NCBI RefSeq assembly: GCF_007896845.1
Contig: NZ_VOHS01000007.1
Coordinates: 1-64,000 of the forward strand
Direction: 5' to 3'
Source of the DNA: Chitinophaga pinensis
GTDB lineage: Bacteria; Bacteroidota; Bacteroidia; Chitinophagales; Chitinophagaceae
Length of the DNA stretch: 64,000 nucleotides
The translations under genes were made by a program, and so were the position numbers. The notes beneath the pieces were generated by a model. That model searched no databases and had not been told where the DNA came from. It saw only the letters and a program-made list of their open reading frames with translations. Positions 9,078 to 18,487 of the stretch are shown one piece after another. The first letter of the stretch is position 1. Each line of letters starts with the position of its first letter.

Positions 9078-10757
9078 ATGGAGTCAAAAAGAAAAGCCAT
9101 TATCATCGGAGCAGGTCCTGCCGGATTGACTGCTGCCTATGAAATGTTACAGCGTACGGATATTATCCCTGTTATATTAGAGAAAAGCGGAGATATAGGT
9201 GGTATCTCAAAAACGATTAACTATAAAGGCAACCGCATGGATATCGGTGGCCACCGGTTTTTCTCCAAGTCAGACAGAGTGATGCAATGGTGGCTGAATA
9301 TACTGCCGTTGGAAGAAGGAAATGATATTCATAAGATCACCTATCAGCATAAACAAGAGAAGTAAACCGGAAAGACTTCCCTGGCGTTAAAAGCGATGAC
9401 CCTGACAAGGTGATGCTGGTGCGTAACAGACTATCCAGAATTTACTTTCTACGCAGGTTCTTCACTTACCCATCACATTGTCTGTAGATACCCTGCGCAA
9501 ACTGGGGGGTGGCCGCACCATCGCCATTCTTGTTTCCTATCTGTGGGCACAGCTCTTTCCTAGAAACCGGAGAAAAGTCTGGCTGATTTCATGATCAACC
9601 GCTTTGGCAAAACTTTATACCAGCTCTTCTTTAAAGATTATACCGAGAAAGTATGGGGCGTACCTTGTGATGAAATCCCCGCAGAATGGGGCGCACAACG
9701 TATAAAAGGGGTAAGCATCCGCAAAGCAATCGAACACGCCATACAAGAGTTGTCAAAAAAGAAGACAAAAAATCAGGGCGATATCGCACAAAAAGGAACA
9801 GAGACAAGCCTGATTGAAAAATTCTTCTACCCTAAACTCGGCCCCGGTCAACTATGGGAAGAAGTTGCCAGACAAGTACAGGAGATGGGTGGCATCATCC
9901 ATATGCACTGTGACGTAAAGCATATCTATACAGAAGATAATAAGGTGACAGCCATCACCGCAGTCAATAGCCAGACAGGCGAAGAAATGAAATTAACGGG
10001 TGATTATTTCTTCAGTACAATGCCCGTGAAAGAACTGATCAGTGGTATCGTAGGTGATGTACCCAATGAGGTGAGAGATATCGCTTCCAGACTACAATAC
10101 AGAGATTTTATCACCGTAGGGATCTTATTAAGGAAACTGTCATTTCTGGATAAACAGACCGGCGAATGGAAACCCCTGAAACTCGAAGATACCTGGATCT
10201 ATATACAGGAAAAAGATGTTAAAGTAGGACGCCTGCAGTTGTTTAACAACTGGAGCCCTTATATGGTAAAAGACCCCGACACCGCATGGGTAGGCATGGA
10301 ATTCTTCTGTAATGAAACTGACGACTTCTGGAAATTGCCCGATGCTGAAATCGCCGCCCTGGCTATACGTGAGCTGGAAAAGATAGGATTGGCCTCCATT
10401 GATAATGTACTGGACAGCACCGTCCTGAGAGTAGAAAAGACATATCCTGCATACTTCGGCGCTTATGAGCAATTTGATACAGTAAAAGCATATACAGATA
10501 AACTGGAGAATATCTTCCTCGTAGGACGCAACGGTATGCATAAGTATAATAATGCAGACCACTCCATGCTCACCGCCATGGTCGCCGTAGATAACATCAT
10601 CAATGGCGTGACCTCCAAAGAAAATATCTGGGCAATCAATACCGAACAGGAATATCATGAAGAGAAATCCGGCGCCGAAACACCGGTTGCCGCACTGCCG
10701 GAAAGAATCCCCTCATTTAAGAATTTATATGGGATCAGCCATGGAACAAAGCACTGA
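9078..10757 (+). pseudogene. NAD(P)/FAD-dependent oxidoreductase, broken frame, running into a GT-C domain
   Basis: The N terminus has a Rossmann FAD motif ([18 protein letters not shown]) and the GGISKT and [11 protein letters not shown] marks of the amine-oxidase / UDP-galactopyranose-mutase-like flavoproteins seen in polysaccharide clusters. The frame stops at 9365. One-base losses near 9351, 9471 and 9564 restore [40 protein letters not shown] and [20 protein letters not shown], joining the long frame from 9591. C-terminal FAD-binding residues are present ([20 protein letters not shown]). After YHEEK a linker leads into SFKNLYGI, which resembles the N terminus of GT-C copy 1 (SLKNYIF). 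One missing T near 10726 separates it from the following membrane protein. In this cluster it may modify a lipid- or nucleotide-linked sugar; that is inference. Confidence 0.65.
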
Positions 10758-12172
10758 TCTGGTTTGCCGGACTGGCAGTCATACTACAGTTCCTGATATT
10801 TAAACATTTCTATCCCTCCGCCGGATTTATTGATGGTGACTCCTACGTCTACCTCGAATCAGCATTTGGCAACTTTAGTATCAACACTTATCCGATCGGC
10901 TACTCCAAGTTTTTACGATTCTTCAGCACCTTCACAATATGGGATACTGCATTGGTCGGTTTCCAATATTTGCTGTTGCAGTCCAGCGCACTGATGCTGA
11001 TATTAACTTTGGCTTACTTTTACAACCCGGTAAAGTAATATTCGGATTGTTATTTGCCGGAATGGTGTTTAATCCGGTGTTCCTTTTCATTGCCAACTAT
11101 GTATCCAGTGATGCACTGTTTCTGAGCCTGAGCCTCGTATGGTTTACACTACTGCTATGGATATTACACCGGCCCAATAAAAGCCTGATCATCTGGCATG
11201 CCATCATTATTCTGCTGGCCTTTACCGTAAGATATAACGCCCTGTTTTATCCCATCGTAGCCGCCATCGCATTTGTGATCAGCCGGCAGCCATGGAGAAT
11301 GAAAGTAGTCGGTATGTTATCCAGTCTGATCCTGATAGCAGGGTTTGTCTGGCATACAAGTAACCAATACGACCGGCTCACCGGATCCGCCAGTTCTCGC
11401 CTTTCAGCGGCTGGCAGATGGCCAATAATGCCTTGTATGCCTATCGCTTCGTACAGGATGAACCTCCTCCTCCCATGCCCGCGAAGTTTAAGCAGCTGGA
11501 CAAGATGGTGCGAACCTACTTTGATACAACGCGCAATATTTTTATGCACCAGCAGGAAATGATGATCGCAAATACATGGTATATGTGGGATCCGAAATCT
11601 CCGCTCCAGCAATACATGTTTCAGAAATTTAAAAAAGACTCCACCGCACATATATTGAAAAAGTGGGCCTCCGTAGGACCTCTGTTCTCTGAATATGGCG
11701 CCTACCTCATTAAACAGTACCCGGTAACGTTTACACAATATTATCTGGTACCCAATACAATGAAGTACTACGCACCTCCCGTCGAGTTTCTCGATACCTA
11801 TAATATGGGTAAGACAGTATTGCGCCTATTGGTCAACAATGGTTTGGGTTTGAATCGCGTAAGCTGAAAACCCATTTCAAAGACCTCAAAGTGACTATGC
11901 TCGATTTCTATCCCATCCTCGTAGGGATGATGAATGTGGTCTTCATCTTCAGCCTGTTTGGCTTTGTATTATTAAAAGGATTCAGGTACAATAAAGCATT
12001 GTCTGTCGGCCTGCTGCTGGCCTTCGGTTTATGGATCATCAACTTTGGATTCAGTGTGTTTGCCTCACAGATCGCCCTGCGATTCCAGATGCTGCCGATA
12101 CTAATATTTTTCTCCTTCGGACTGCTACTGATAGATTATATCTGGAAAGCAGCCAATAATAAAATATCATAA
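10721..12172 (+). pseudogene. Polytopic GT-C-like membrane protein (copy 3), several frameshifts, no start codon of its own
   Basis: The coding sequence can be followed as [44 protein letters not shown], then after a loss near 11030 as FIANYVSSDALF, FTVRYNALFYP, after a loss near 11393 as FSPFSGWQMANNALYAY and LKKWASVGPLF, and after a loss near 11815 as LDFYPILVGMMNVVF to 12172. All signatures of copies 1 and 2 are present. In its opening frame a stop lies at 10718-10720 and no ATG, GTG or TTG follows before TM1. With one base restored near 10726 it is simply the continuation of the oxidoreductase. It ends two bases before the redoxin start at 12175, so the two are probably translationally coupled. 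Confidence 0.65.
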
Positions 12173-12174
12173 AG

Positions 12175-12663
12175 ATGAGAGTATTGTTTGTAGCCTTGCT
12201 GCTAATAGGAATAATCAGTTGCTCAAGACAAAGGCCTTTGCCACCGGGAATCGACAGGAAAATGCCCGATTTCAATATCCAGTTACTGGATACTACCGTT
12301 AAACTCAATACTTCGACTATCCCGACAGGACAACCAGTGGTGTTGTTCTTCTTTGGCCCGGATTGTCCGTATTGTCAGGCAATGACAAGAGAACTGACAA
12401 AACGTATGGACGAATTGAAAGATACCCGGTTTTATCTCGTGACAGTAGCTGATTTCAAAGAGATCCAGATGTATGATACTTTGTTCAAGCTGAATAAATT
12501 CAAAAACGTGACAATTGGAAAGGATATGAATGGCTTTTTCTTCAGTTACTATAAAGCACCGGGATTCCCATACTTAGCCGTGTATGACAAGAAGAAAGAA
12601 TTCAGAGAAATTATTATCGGCGGAGTAAGTGTAGATTCTTTGAAGAAGGTAATAAAAGGCTGA
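12175..12663 (+). CDS. Thioredoxin-fold lipoprotein (redoxin copy 2)
   Basis: A protein of 162 residues with a lipoprotein signal peptide (MRVLFVALLLIGIISC, lipobox Cys16). The CxxC centre lies in FFFGPDCPYCQAMTRE, and the cis-proline region is PGFPYLAVYDKKKE. It matches the redoxin at 3357-3848 over its length, including the D.LKD and NKFKNV..G segments. Its start lies two bases after the stop of GT-C copy 3. Likely role: an outer- or inner-membrane-anchored thiol oxidoreductase acting on a partner in the periplasm. A hairpin follows at 12680-12725. Confidence 0.85.
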   Translation: MRVLFVALLLIGIISCSRQRPLPPGIDRKMPDFNIQLLDTTVKLNTSTIPTGQPVVLFFFGPDCPYCQAMTRELTKRMDELKDTRFYLVTVADFKEIQMYDTLFKLNKFKNVTIGKDMNGFFFSYYKAPGFPYLAVYDKKKEFREIIIGGVSVDSLKKVIKG

Positions 12664-12679
12664 TTTATGCCCATATATA

Positions 12680-12725
12680 AATGCTCAATCGTGTAAATGG
12701 TTCTCTATTTAGACGATTGAGCATT
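12680..12725. terminator. Hairpin between convergent genes
   Basis: A perfect 13-bp stem (AATGCTCAATCGT at 12680-12692 with ACGATTGAGCATT at 12713-12725) and a 20-base loop lie between the redoxin (plus) and the S9 peptidase (minus). Confidence 0.6.
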
Positions 12726-12751
12726 GCTATTGAAAACTGTTTTCTCTCCTT

Positions 12752-15235
12752 TCAGATATTGCTCAAAAATGCCTCCTGCCGCTTCGTGAAATCCAGCTGA
12801 CACTCCCAGTCATACAACACATGTCCTTCTCCTTTATATTCTAACAGCCATGCTGGTTTTCCTAATCTCCTCAACGCGGTGAATAACGCTACTGACTGTG
12901 AAAACGGTACTGCGCCATCTTCTTTATTATGCATCATCAACAAAGGAGTGTTGATTTTATCTGCGAATAATACAGGTGATCCCTGTATATACAGCGAAGG
13001 ATCTTCCCATGGCGCAATACCCTGATTCATCTGTCCCACTTCTGAAATAAAGTGATAACTACGTCCGCTGAAACCCAATCCGCCATGCAGTCCGAATAAT
13101 TCAGCCGGCCCGGCAGATGACTGCGCTGCAGCAAACAGATCTGAATGGGCGATAATATAATTGGTTTCATAACCGCCAAAACTATGTCCCTGCAAGCCCA
13201 ATTTAGCAGCATCTACATATGGCCGGAGAGACAGATACCTTGCAGCTGATTCGACGGTGTTAAGAATGGCAGCGCCACTCTTTCCCGTAGGACGATAGAT
13301 ATCCGGAATGAAAACAAGATATCCGTTACTGACATACCACGCCGTAGTCAGCGTGCCAGTACTCAGCCGGATATGCGGAAAGATGTTTAATTCATTACTT
13401 CGTTCTTCATAATAAGTAAAGATAACCGGGTACCGCTTTGTACTATCAAAGTTTTCAGGCTTATACAAGATCCCTGTTCCAATAAGACTATCCGATACCG
13501 GCCAATGTACAAGTTCGGCAGTCAGCCAGTTAAAACTATGTTGTGGCTGTATGTCCGATATGGAAGAAAATAGGTTGAAGTCCGTAGTGACAATAAGATT
13601 AGGCGCCTGCGTGGCACTCTGCCTTTGTAACAGGTATATATCAGCCTTCTTTGCCTTCATGGGTGGTGGTGGCTCAAATACTACCAACGAAGGGAAATGG
13701 TATACAACCGGATCCATCCTTACTGGTGCCGCTATCGGATTTGCGCCCAGCGTAATATGCATGAACCCATTATTTTTATTACTATCCAGACAGGTTACTA
13801 ACAAAGGTGCTCCGGTTGAAAGTGTGGGTAGTTGCTGTGGATAAACAACGCGCAATATCGTCTGGTGTCGCTTACCGTAATGACTGGTAATATTCACCGG
13901 GGCAGCTACTCCCGATGGATCCAGCATCCAGATGTCATATGCATCATATACTAATACCCGCTCATCATTTGCCAGCCAGCCCGCAATGCCATAAGTGAAT
14001 ATTTCTTTCCGGTTGATCCGCTCATGTATCAGTGACGTCTGCAGTGATTGCGTAAGGTGCCGCGTTTTTCCGGTCGCTGTTTCATAACTGACATACTGTT
14101 TGTCCGCAACATCATACCAGATAACGAACCGTTCTCCCGGAGATAAACTGATGTCCGTTACCCGCTCCGGTGCACGGATCAGCTGTTTTTTGCCGCCATC
14201 TGTAAGTGATATCAGATCATAGCTGTTGATTTGTTGATTGTTCCAATAACCATCTTCCACATTCACTACATCTGAGACCAGCGCATATCTGTTACCGGGT
14301 ATCCCGATCAGTGTTGTGTCAATATGCTCAAGGTGTCTGACAACGCCTCCGGCAACCGGAACGACTGCCGTATAAGGCTCGTATGGGTCTGGGGCGGACT
14401 GCGATTGCAGCCGTACATCGCGGTAGTCCCAGACGCTTACTTTGCTGTAAAAGGGTTCCGCTGTCTGATCTCTCAGCTTGACTGTTTTAAAGAATAACAG
14501 TTGGTCATCATTGCTGAATTGCAAGGGCATATTTGCTAAGGAAGGAAGTTGCGGGTTAATAACAGCTCTTCCACTATCAGCTCCTTTACAGAAATGATAC
14601 AACTGCATCTCTGGTGGTGTTCCGCTTGTAAAAGCAATCGCAGTATCAGCATGCGCAAATGTGAGGTTGTCTATATTACTGCCCGACGCAATTTTTTGAC
14701 GACGCATCGTTGTTAAATCCAGCCAGATGAGACTATCCCTGAACTTTAGTAATAACACAGTGCCTGATTGATTAAGCAAAGAGGCTGAAATACCCTGAAA
14801 AGTATAATCATTGCCACTATGCAGATCTTTTAATACCAGCGTATCCGCAGCACTTGCCGTCAGCCATCTGCCATTTCCCTTCATGGGCAGATGATAGTTG
14901 CTCAGGCGCTTGTCATACGTGATGATATTCCTTGCAGGTGTTAATATCCCCAGACCTTGTGGAGAAGAAAAGACGAGGTGTTGATTGTCTGCAGTAAACG
15001 CCGCATCCATTACGCCGGTAAATATGCGGCTATAATTACCTTTCACAGATCGTACTACAAGAGAAGTACCTGCTAATTCTGACCCATAAGTATACCAGAT
15101 ATATTTCCCGTTATCAGCGATATTATAATTCAATAACATGTCCCATCCCTTGTAAGTCATATTCGTGATAGCAGGTTTCTGGGCATGTACTACAGGGGCC
15201 TGACAAAAGAACAACAGGATAAATAAGTATTTCAT
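12752..15235 (-). CDS. S9-family serine peptidase, secreted
   Basis: A protein of 827 residues with an N-terminal signal peptide (MKYLFILLFFCQAPVVHAQ). The first two thirds form a WD/beta-propeller-like region typical of the prolyl oligopeptidase / dipeptidyl peptidase group. The alpha/beta-hydrolase domain follows, with the nucleophile in GLQGHSFGGYET (serine near residue 685), the acid in MMHNKEDGAVPF and the catalytic histidine near the C terminus in YKGEGHVLYD. The family cleaves peptides after proline or other residues in the periplasm or outside the cell. The gene stands alone between a shared terminator and a 296-base region ahead of the small secreted genes. The reading frame is intact at full length. 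Confidence 0.9.
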   Translation of the reverse strand: MKYLFILLFFCQAPVVHAQKPAITNMTYKGWDMLLNYNIADNGKYIWYTYGSELAGTSLVVRSVKGNYSRIFTGVMDAAFTADNQHLVFSSPQGLGILTPARNIITYDKRLSNYHLPMKGNGRWLTASAADTLVLKDLHSGNDYTFQGISASLLNQSGTVLLLKFRDSLIWLDLTTMRRQKIASGSNIDNLTFAHADTAIAFTSGTPPEMQLYHFCKGADSGRAVINPQLPSLANMPLQFSNDDQLLFFKTVKLRDQTAEPFYSKVSVWDYRDVRLQSQSAPDPYEPYTAVVPVAGGVVRHLEHIDTTLIGIPGNRYALVSDVVNVEDGYWNNQQINSYDLISLTDGGKKQLIRAPERVTDISLSPGERFVIWYDVADKQYVSYETATGKTRHLTQSLQTSLIHERINRKEIFTYGIAGWLANDERVLVYDAYDIWMLDPSGVAAPVNITSHYGKRHQTILRVVYPQQLPTLSTGAPLLVTCLDSNKNNGFMHITLGANPIAAPVRMDPVVYHFPSLVVFEPPPPMKAKKADIYLLQRQSATQAPNLIVTTDFNLFSSISDIQPQHSFNWLTAELVHWPVSDSLIGTGILYKPENFDSTKRYPVIFTYYEERSNELNIFPHIRLSTGTLTTAWYVSNGYLVFIPDIYRPTGKSGAAILNTVESAARYLSLRPYVDAAKLGLQGHSFGGYETNYIIAHSDLFAAAQSSAGPAELFGLHGGLGFSGRSYHFISEVGQMNQGIAPWEDPSLYIQGSPVLFADKINTPLLMMHNKEDGAVPFSQSVALFTALRRLGKPAWLLEYKGEGHVLYDWECQLDFTKRQEAFLSNI

Positions 15236-15531
15236 AATGATGGAGTCACTTTAAAATAACTTGAAGAGGTCGTATATAGCTTAGTAGATAGAGATAATTC
15301 ATAGCAATTATTATACCTCAGTCCTATGTGATTGTTCTGATAAATGAATCACCTTTGAATAACTGAACATTTTGAGAAGACCTGTATTCTATTATATCTG
15401 TACATCATCCTGGCTAAATAATTTTCATTTCCATTTCATCTTACTTTAAAATATTGCCGGCCGGCTTTATGGGTATGCCGAAAACCATCAGAAAAGAGTA
15501 GGCACTTTTGAGAATGATTTAATCCCTCTAT

Positions 15532-15870
15532 ATGAAGAAAGCCAAGATCATCATTGTGCTGATCGCATTATTTGCTGTTGCCGGAGGTATGCTGGCATTT
15601 AAGGCAAGATTTACAAGCGATCAGGTATTTGTTACGACATCTAGTGTTACTGTGGTAAGAAACGGCATCCTTTATTACGTCACAGGTAACCTTTGTACTT
15701 CTACCAACAGATGGATACATACGCAATTGGGTGTATCCGCAACAGTATGGCATCTGCTAACGGTTCCATATACTACACTAACATTAACACAGGTAGGTGG
15801 AACATTGACCATGACCCTACCTTTTTATCCTTGTGTAACGACATATACGCGAACAACCACTATAATTTAG
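15532..15870 (+). CDS. Small secreted two-cysteine protein (copy 1)
   Basis: A protein of 112 residues starting MKKAKIIIVLIALFAVAGGM, a signal peptide or N-terminal anchor, with LAFKARF at its end. The mature part is rich in Thr, Val and Tyr, as in a small beta protein, and has only two cysteines (LCTSTN and PCVTT), fitting one disulfide. Its tandem paralogue at 15997-16335 has the same start, the same two cysteines and a Thr-rich tail. I have seen similar runs of small secreted proteins in Chitinophaga but know no function for them. A hairpin follows at 15878-15905, so the two copies are probably separate transcripts. Confidence 0.7.
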   Translation: MKKAKIIIVLIALFAVAGGMLAFKARFTSDQVFVTTSSVTVVRNGILYYVTGNLCTSTNRWIHTQLGVSATVWHLLTVPYTTLTLTQVGGTLTMTLPFYPCVTTYTRTTTII

Positions 15871-15877
15871 GATCAAG

Positions 15878-15905
15878 CAGGGCTTATCGTTGCTGATAGG
15901 CCCTG
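15878..15905 (+). terminator. Hairpin terminator
   Basis: An 11-bp stem (CAGGGCTTATC with GATAGGCCCTG, one G-T pair) with a six-base loop just after the stop of the first small secreted gene, followed by TGCTTTATT. Confidence 0.6.
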
Positions 15906-15996
15906 TGCTTTATTATCCTCTGTATCCAAAGTAAGCCTGCCCTATTAACAGTATCTTCAAGCGTCTCCACATTTTAAACCATCACAAAATCCCGGT

Positions 15997-16335
15997 ATGA
16001 AAAAAGCGAAGCTTTTGTTGGCCACACTGCTTGTAGTAACTGTTATTGCAGGCATATTATCATTTCAGGCAAACCGCTTCACCAGTATTTCCGCATGGAA
16101 GTATACGACAATGGTCAGAAGCGGCATTTTACCGTATTATACAACTACTTTCTTCTGCACTTCATTGGCAGATGTCTATTACATCTCTAACGGAGGTACG
16201 TGGTATAGTACTACTTTATACAGTGTGGGTACACCATCCGGCGTCATCACCCTGAGGGCGCCAAACGGTGCAGCGATCACGATCGCTGATCAGCCTTGTT
16301 CCGTCACAACAACTTATCTGACTACCGCATTTTAA
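15997..16335 (+). CDS. Small secreted two-cysteine protein (copy 2)
   Basis: A protein of 112 residues, exactly the length of its neighbour at 15532. It begins MKKAKLLLATLLVVTVIAGI, followed by LSFQANRF. Cysteines lie in FFCTSLADVYY and QPCSVTTTYL, matching those of copy 1. The mature domain is beta-rich (GTWYSTTLYSVGT, GVITLRAPNG). Identity outside the leader, the cysteine regions and the Thr-rich end is low, so the pair is an old duplication or a fast-evolving one. The function is unknown. One speculative idea is that such disulfide proteins are clients of the nearby redoxins. Confidence 0.7.
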   Translation: MKKAKLLLATLLVVTVIAGILSFQANRFTSISAWKYTTMVRSGILPYYTTTFFCTSLADVYYISNGGTWYSTTLYSVGTPSGVITLRAPNGAAITIADQPCSVTTTYLTTAF

Positions 16336-16346
16336 TGAAAGAGATG

Positions 16347-16374
16347 ACAGCCGGGACAATCAACGCCCGGCTGT
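16347..16374. terminator. Bidirectional hairpin overlapping the GH2 stop codon
   Basis: A 9-bp GC-rich stem (ACAGCCGGG 16347-16355, CCCGGCTGT 16366-16374). The right arm lies in the last codons of the convergent GH2 gene, which stops at 16360. Confidence 0.6.
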
Positions 16375-18189
16375 TTCATTGGTCACTGTCTGATTTATTT
16401 TCCGCATTTCTTCCACTTTTATCTTCATGACCGCTCTGTCATAGGTCATAAAACCGTTCTCCTCCGATTCGACGTCATAGGGTTGTGTATATATCGCTCC
16501 TGATAAACCCTGTTGCTCATATTTCTTCAACCGTTCCATCATATAACTATAACGCTGTGCAAAGCGATCTGCCGTTACCTGAATATATCCCCAACTGGTA
16601 GCAGGCGCCCATTGATGCCCCGGCGTTGGTACGCGTACGCCGCCCCATTCTCCCAATACCCTCGCTTTGCCGGGAAGCGCCGGCGCGATATAAGGTCCGG
16701 GGTAATAATGCACATCTGCCACATCACTATTGATCCAGCGGTCACTGACAGGCGTATCGCTATATTCATCCAGATTCTCACCGGAATGACCGTTAATGAT
16801 ACGGGAAGGGTCACTTTGTTTCATCCAGTCGGTAAGCGTTGACTGATTGTATTTCCCCCATCCTTCATTAAACAGGATCCACATAACGATAGAAGGGAAG
16901 TTATGCAACTGACGAAGGTTCTCCACATTCTCCTGTTCAAATTGAGAGGTGGCGTAATAGTCGGCGTCAGCACAGGGAACCATATCCTGCCAGACCAGCA
17001 TTCCAAGACTATCCGCATAGTAATACCAGCGGTCTGGTTCCAGTTTGACATGCTTACGGATCGTATTAAAGCCCATGTCTTTGATGGTCTTGATATCGTA
17101 TAAGAGCGCAGCATCAGTAGGAGCTGTATATAACCCTTCCGGCCAGTAGCCCTGATCAAGAACGCCCAGATGAAAGGTGTATCTGTTATTTAGAAATAAA
17201 CGGGGCATGCCACTACTATCCTTTTGCACATTAATTTTCCGCATCCCGAAATAACTGTTTACCGAATCAATGACACGTCCGTCACGCAGCAGACGGATGG
17301 TCATATGATAGAGAAAAGGATCCGCAGGACTCCAGAGATGCGCATAGGGTACACCGAGATCCAGCATACTGCCTGCCCGGCCTTGCGTATGCCCGGCAAT
17401 GACCTGTCCGGCATAGGCAGTCACATCAACAGTAACACCGGTGGTATCAGAAGTATTGACCCGCAGGTTCAGACAATGGGCGTCGATATCCGGTGTGGAG
17501 TATAAATCAGTGATATAGGTCGGGGGGACCGTTTCCATCCAGACAGTCTGCCAGATACCGCTGACGGCCGTATACAGGATCTTCCGCGGCCGCAGACTTT
17601 GTTTCCCGCAGGGATTAGGCCCCATATTGGAAGGATCAAGTACTGTGACGACCAGCTCATTATCTCCCTCCTGCAGCGAAGCCGTGATATCAAAAGAGAA
17701 ATGTTGATAACCGCCCATATGCCGCCCGATAAGTTTACCATTCAGAAAGACGGCTGCGCGCCAGTCAACCGCTCCAAAATGGAGTAACACCCGTTTCCCG
17801 CCCTGAGTGTCCGGCTTACGGATATTCCGCCGGTACCAGAGTCTTTGCGTCGGTAATAGCTGTTTCTGTACACCGGACAAGGCCGATTCAATAGCAAAAG
17901 GAACCAGTATTTTCCCGTCGAATTTATCCGGAATACCCGTATCCCAATGTGTAATAGCATATTCCCAGAGGCCATTCAGGTTCTGCCATTGGGAACGTAC
18001 CATTTGCGGACGTGGATATTCCGACAGGACTTTATCCGGAGAGACGGCTGTTGCCCATCGGGTCTGGACCGGTACCGGTCGCATGGACCAGCGTTCCGAA
18101 AATCGATCGCCCTCACCAAAGGCAAGGGCGATCTGGAAATAGGGGAAACATAGGGTAACAAACAAAAGCGTGCTTTTAAACGGTTTCAT
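16360..18189 (-). CDS. Glycoside hydrolase family 2 enzyme, secreted
   Basis: A protein of 609 residues with a signal peptide (MKPFKSTLLFVTLCFPYF...ALAFG). The order is a sugar-binding jelly roll (RSQWQNLNGLWEYAIT, LHFGAVDWRAAVFLNGK, GGYQHFSFDIT), an immunoglobulin-like domain and a TIM barrel. The acid/base glutamate is in ILFNEGWGKYNQ (near residue 442) and the nucleophile in VLGEWGGVRVP (near 514), both as expected for beta-galactosidase, beta-glucuronidase or beta-mannosidase members. Barrel motifs GFNTIRKHVKLEPDRWYYY and HNFPSIVMW are intact. Substrate cannot be read from the sequence. The AraC-type regulator at 18488, on the same strand upstream, is a candidate controller. Confidence 0.92.
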   Translation of the reverse strand: MKPFKSTLLFVTLCFPYFQIALAFGEGDRFSERWSMRPVPVQTRWATAVSPDKVLSEYPRPQMVRSQWQNLNGLWEYAITHWDTGIPDKFDGKILVPFAIESALSGVQKQLLPTQRLWYRRNIRKPDTQGGKRVLLHFGAVDWRAAVFLNGKLIGRHMGGYQHFSFDITASLQEGDNELVVTVLDPSNMGPNPCGKQSLRPRKILYTAVSGIWQTVWMETVPPTYITDLYSTPDIDAHCLNLRVNTSDTTGVTVDVTAYAGQVIAGHTQGRAGSMLDLGVPYAHLWSPADPFLYHMTIRLLRDGRVIDSVNSYFGMRKINVQKDSSGMPRLFLNNRYTFHLGVLDQGYWPEGLYTAPTDAALLYDIKTIKDMGFNTIRKHVKLEPDRWYYYADSLGMLVWQDMVPCADADYYATSQFEQENVENLRQLHNFPSIVMWILFNEGWGKYNQSTLTDWMKQSDPSRIINGHSGENLDEYSDTPVSDRWINSDVADVHYYPGPYIAPALPGKARVLGEWGGVRVPTPGHQWAPATSWGYIQVTADRFAQRYSYMMERLKKYEQQGLSGAIYTQPYDVESEENGFMTYDRAVMKIKVEEMRKINQTVTNETAGR

Positions 18190-18487
18190 GTACCTGGGTT
18201 AAGTATGTTTAATGGGAGTGTAATCAACGTAAAGAGAATTTAATTGGCATATTACAATTGGTATATGTTGCGATATAATTGAAATGGTAACATTGTAAGA
18301 AAAAGGGTCCCGGCTAGACAGCCAGGACGTTGTTTTCCTCAATATACCATTAAATGTTCTTGTCGTATTATAGGTCGTTATGGCAACGAAAACGAATAAT
18401 ATTGTTCTTTCTGTTTTAAAGTTACGTCATGCTTGTACGGTTCATGTTAGGAGTTGGACGACGAACTTTGGAAAAAAAGAATTTCTC

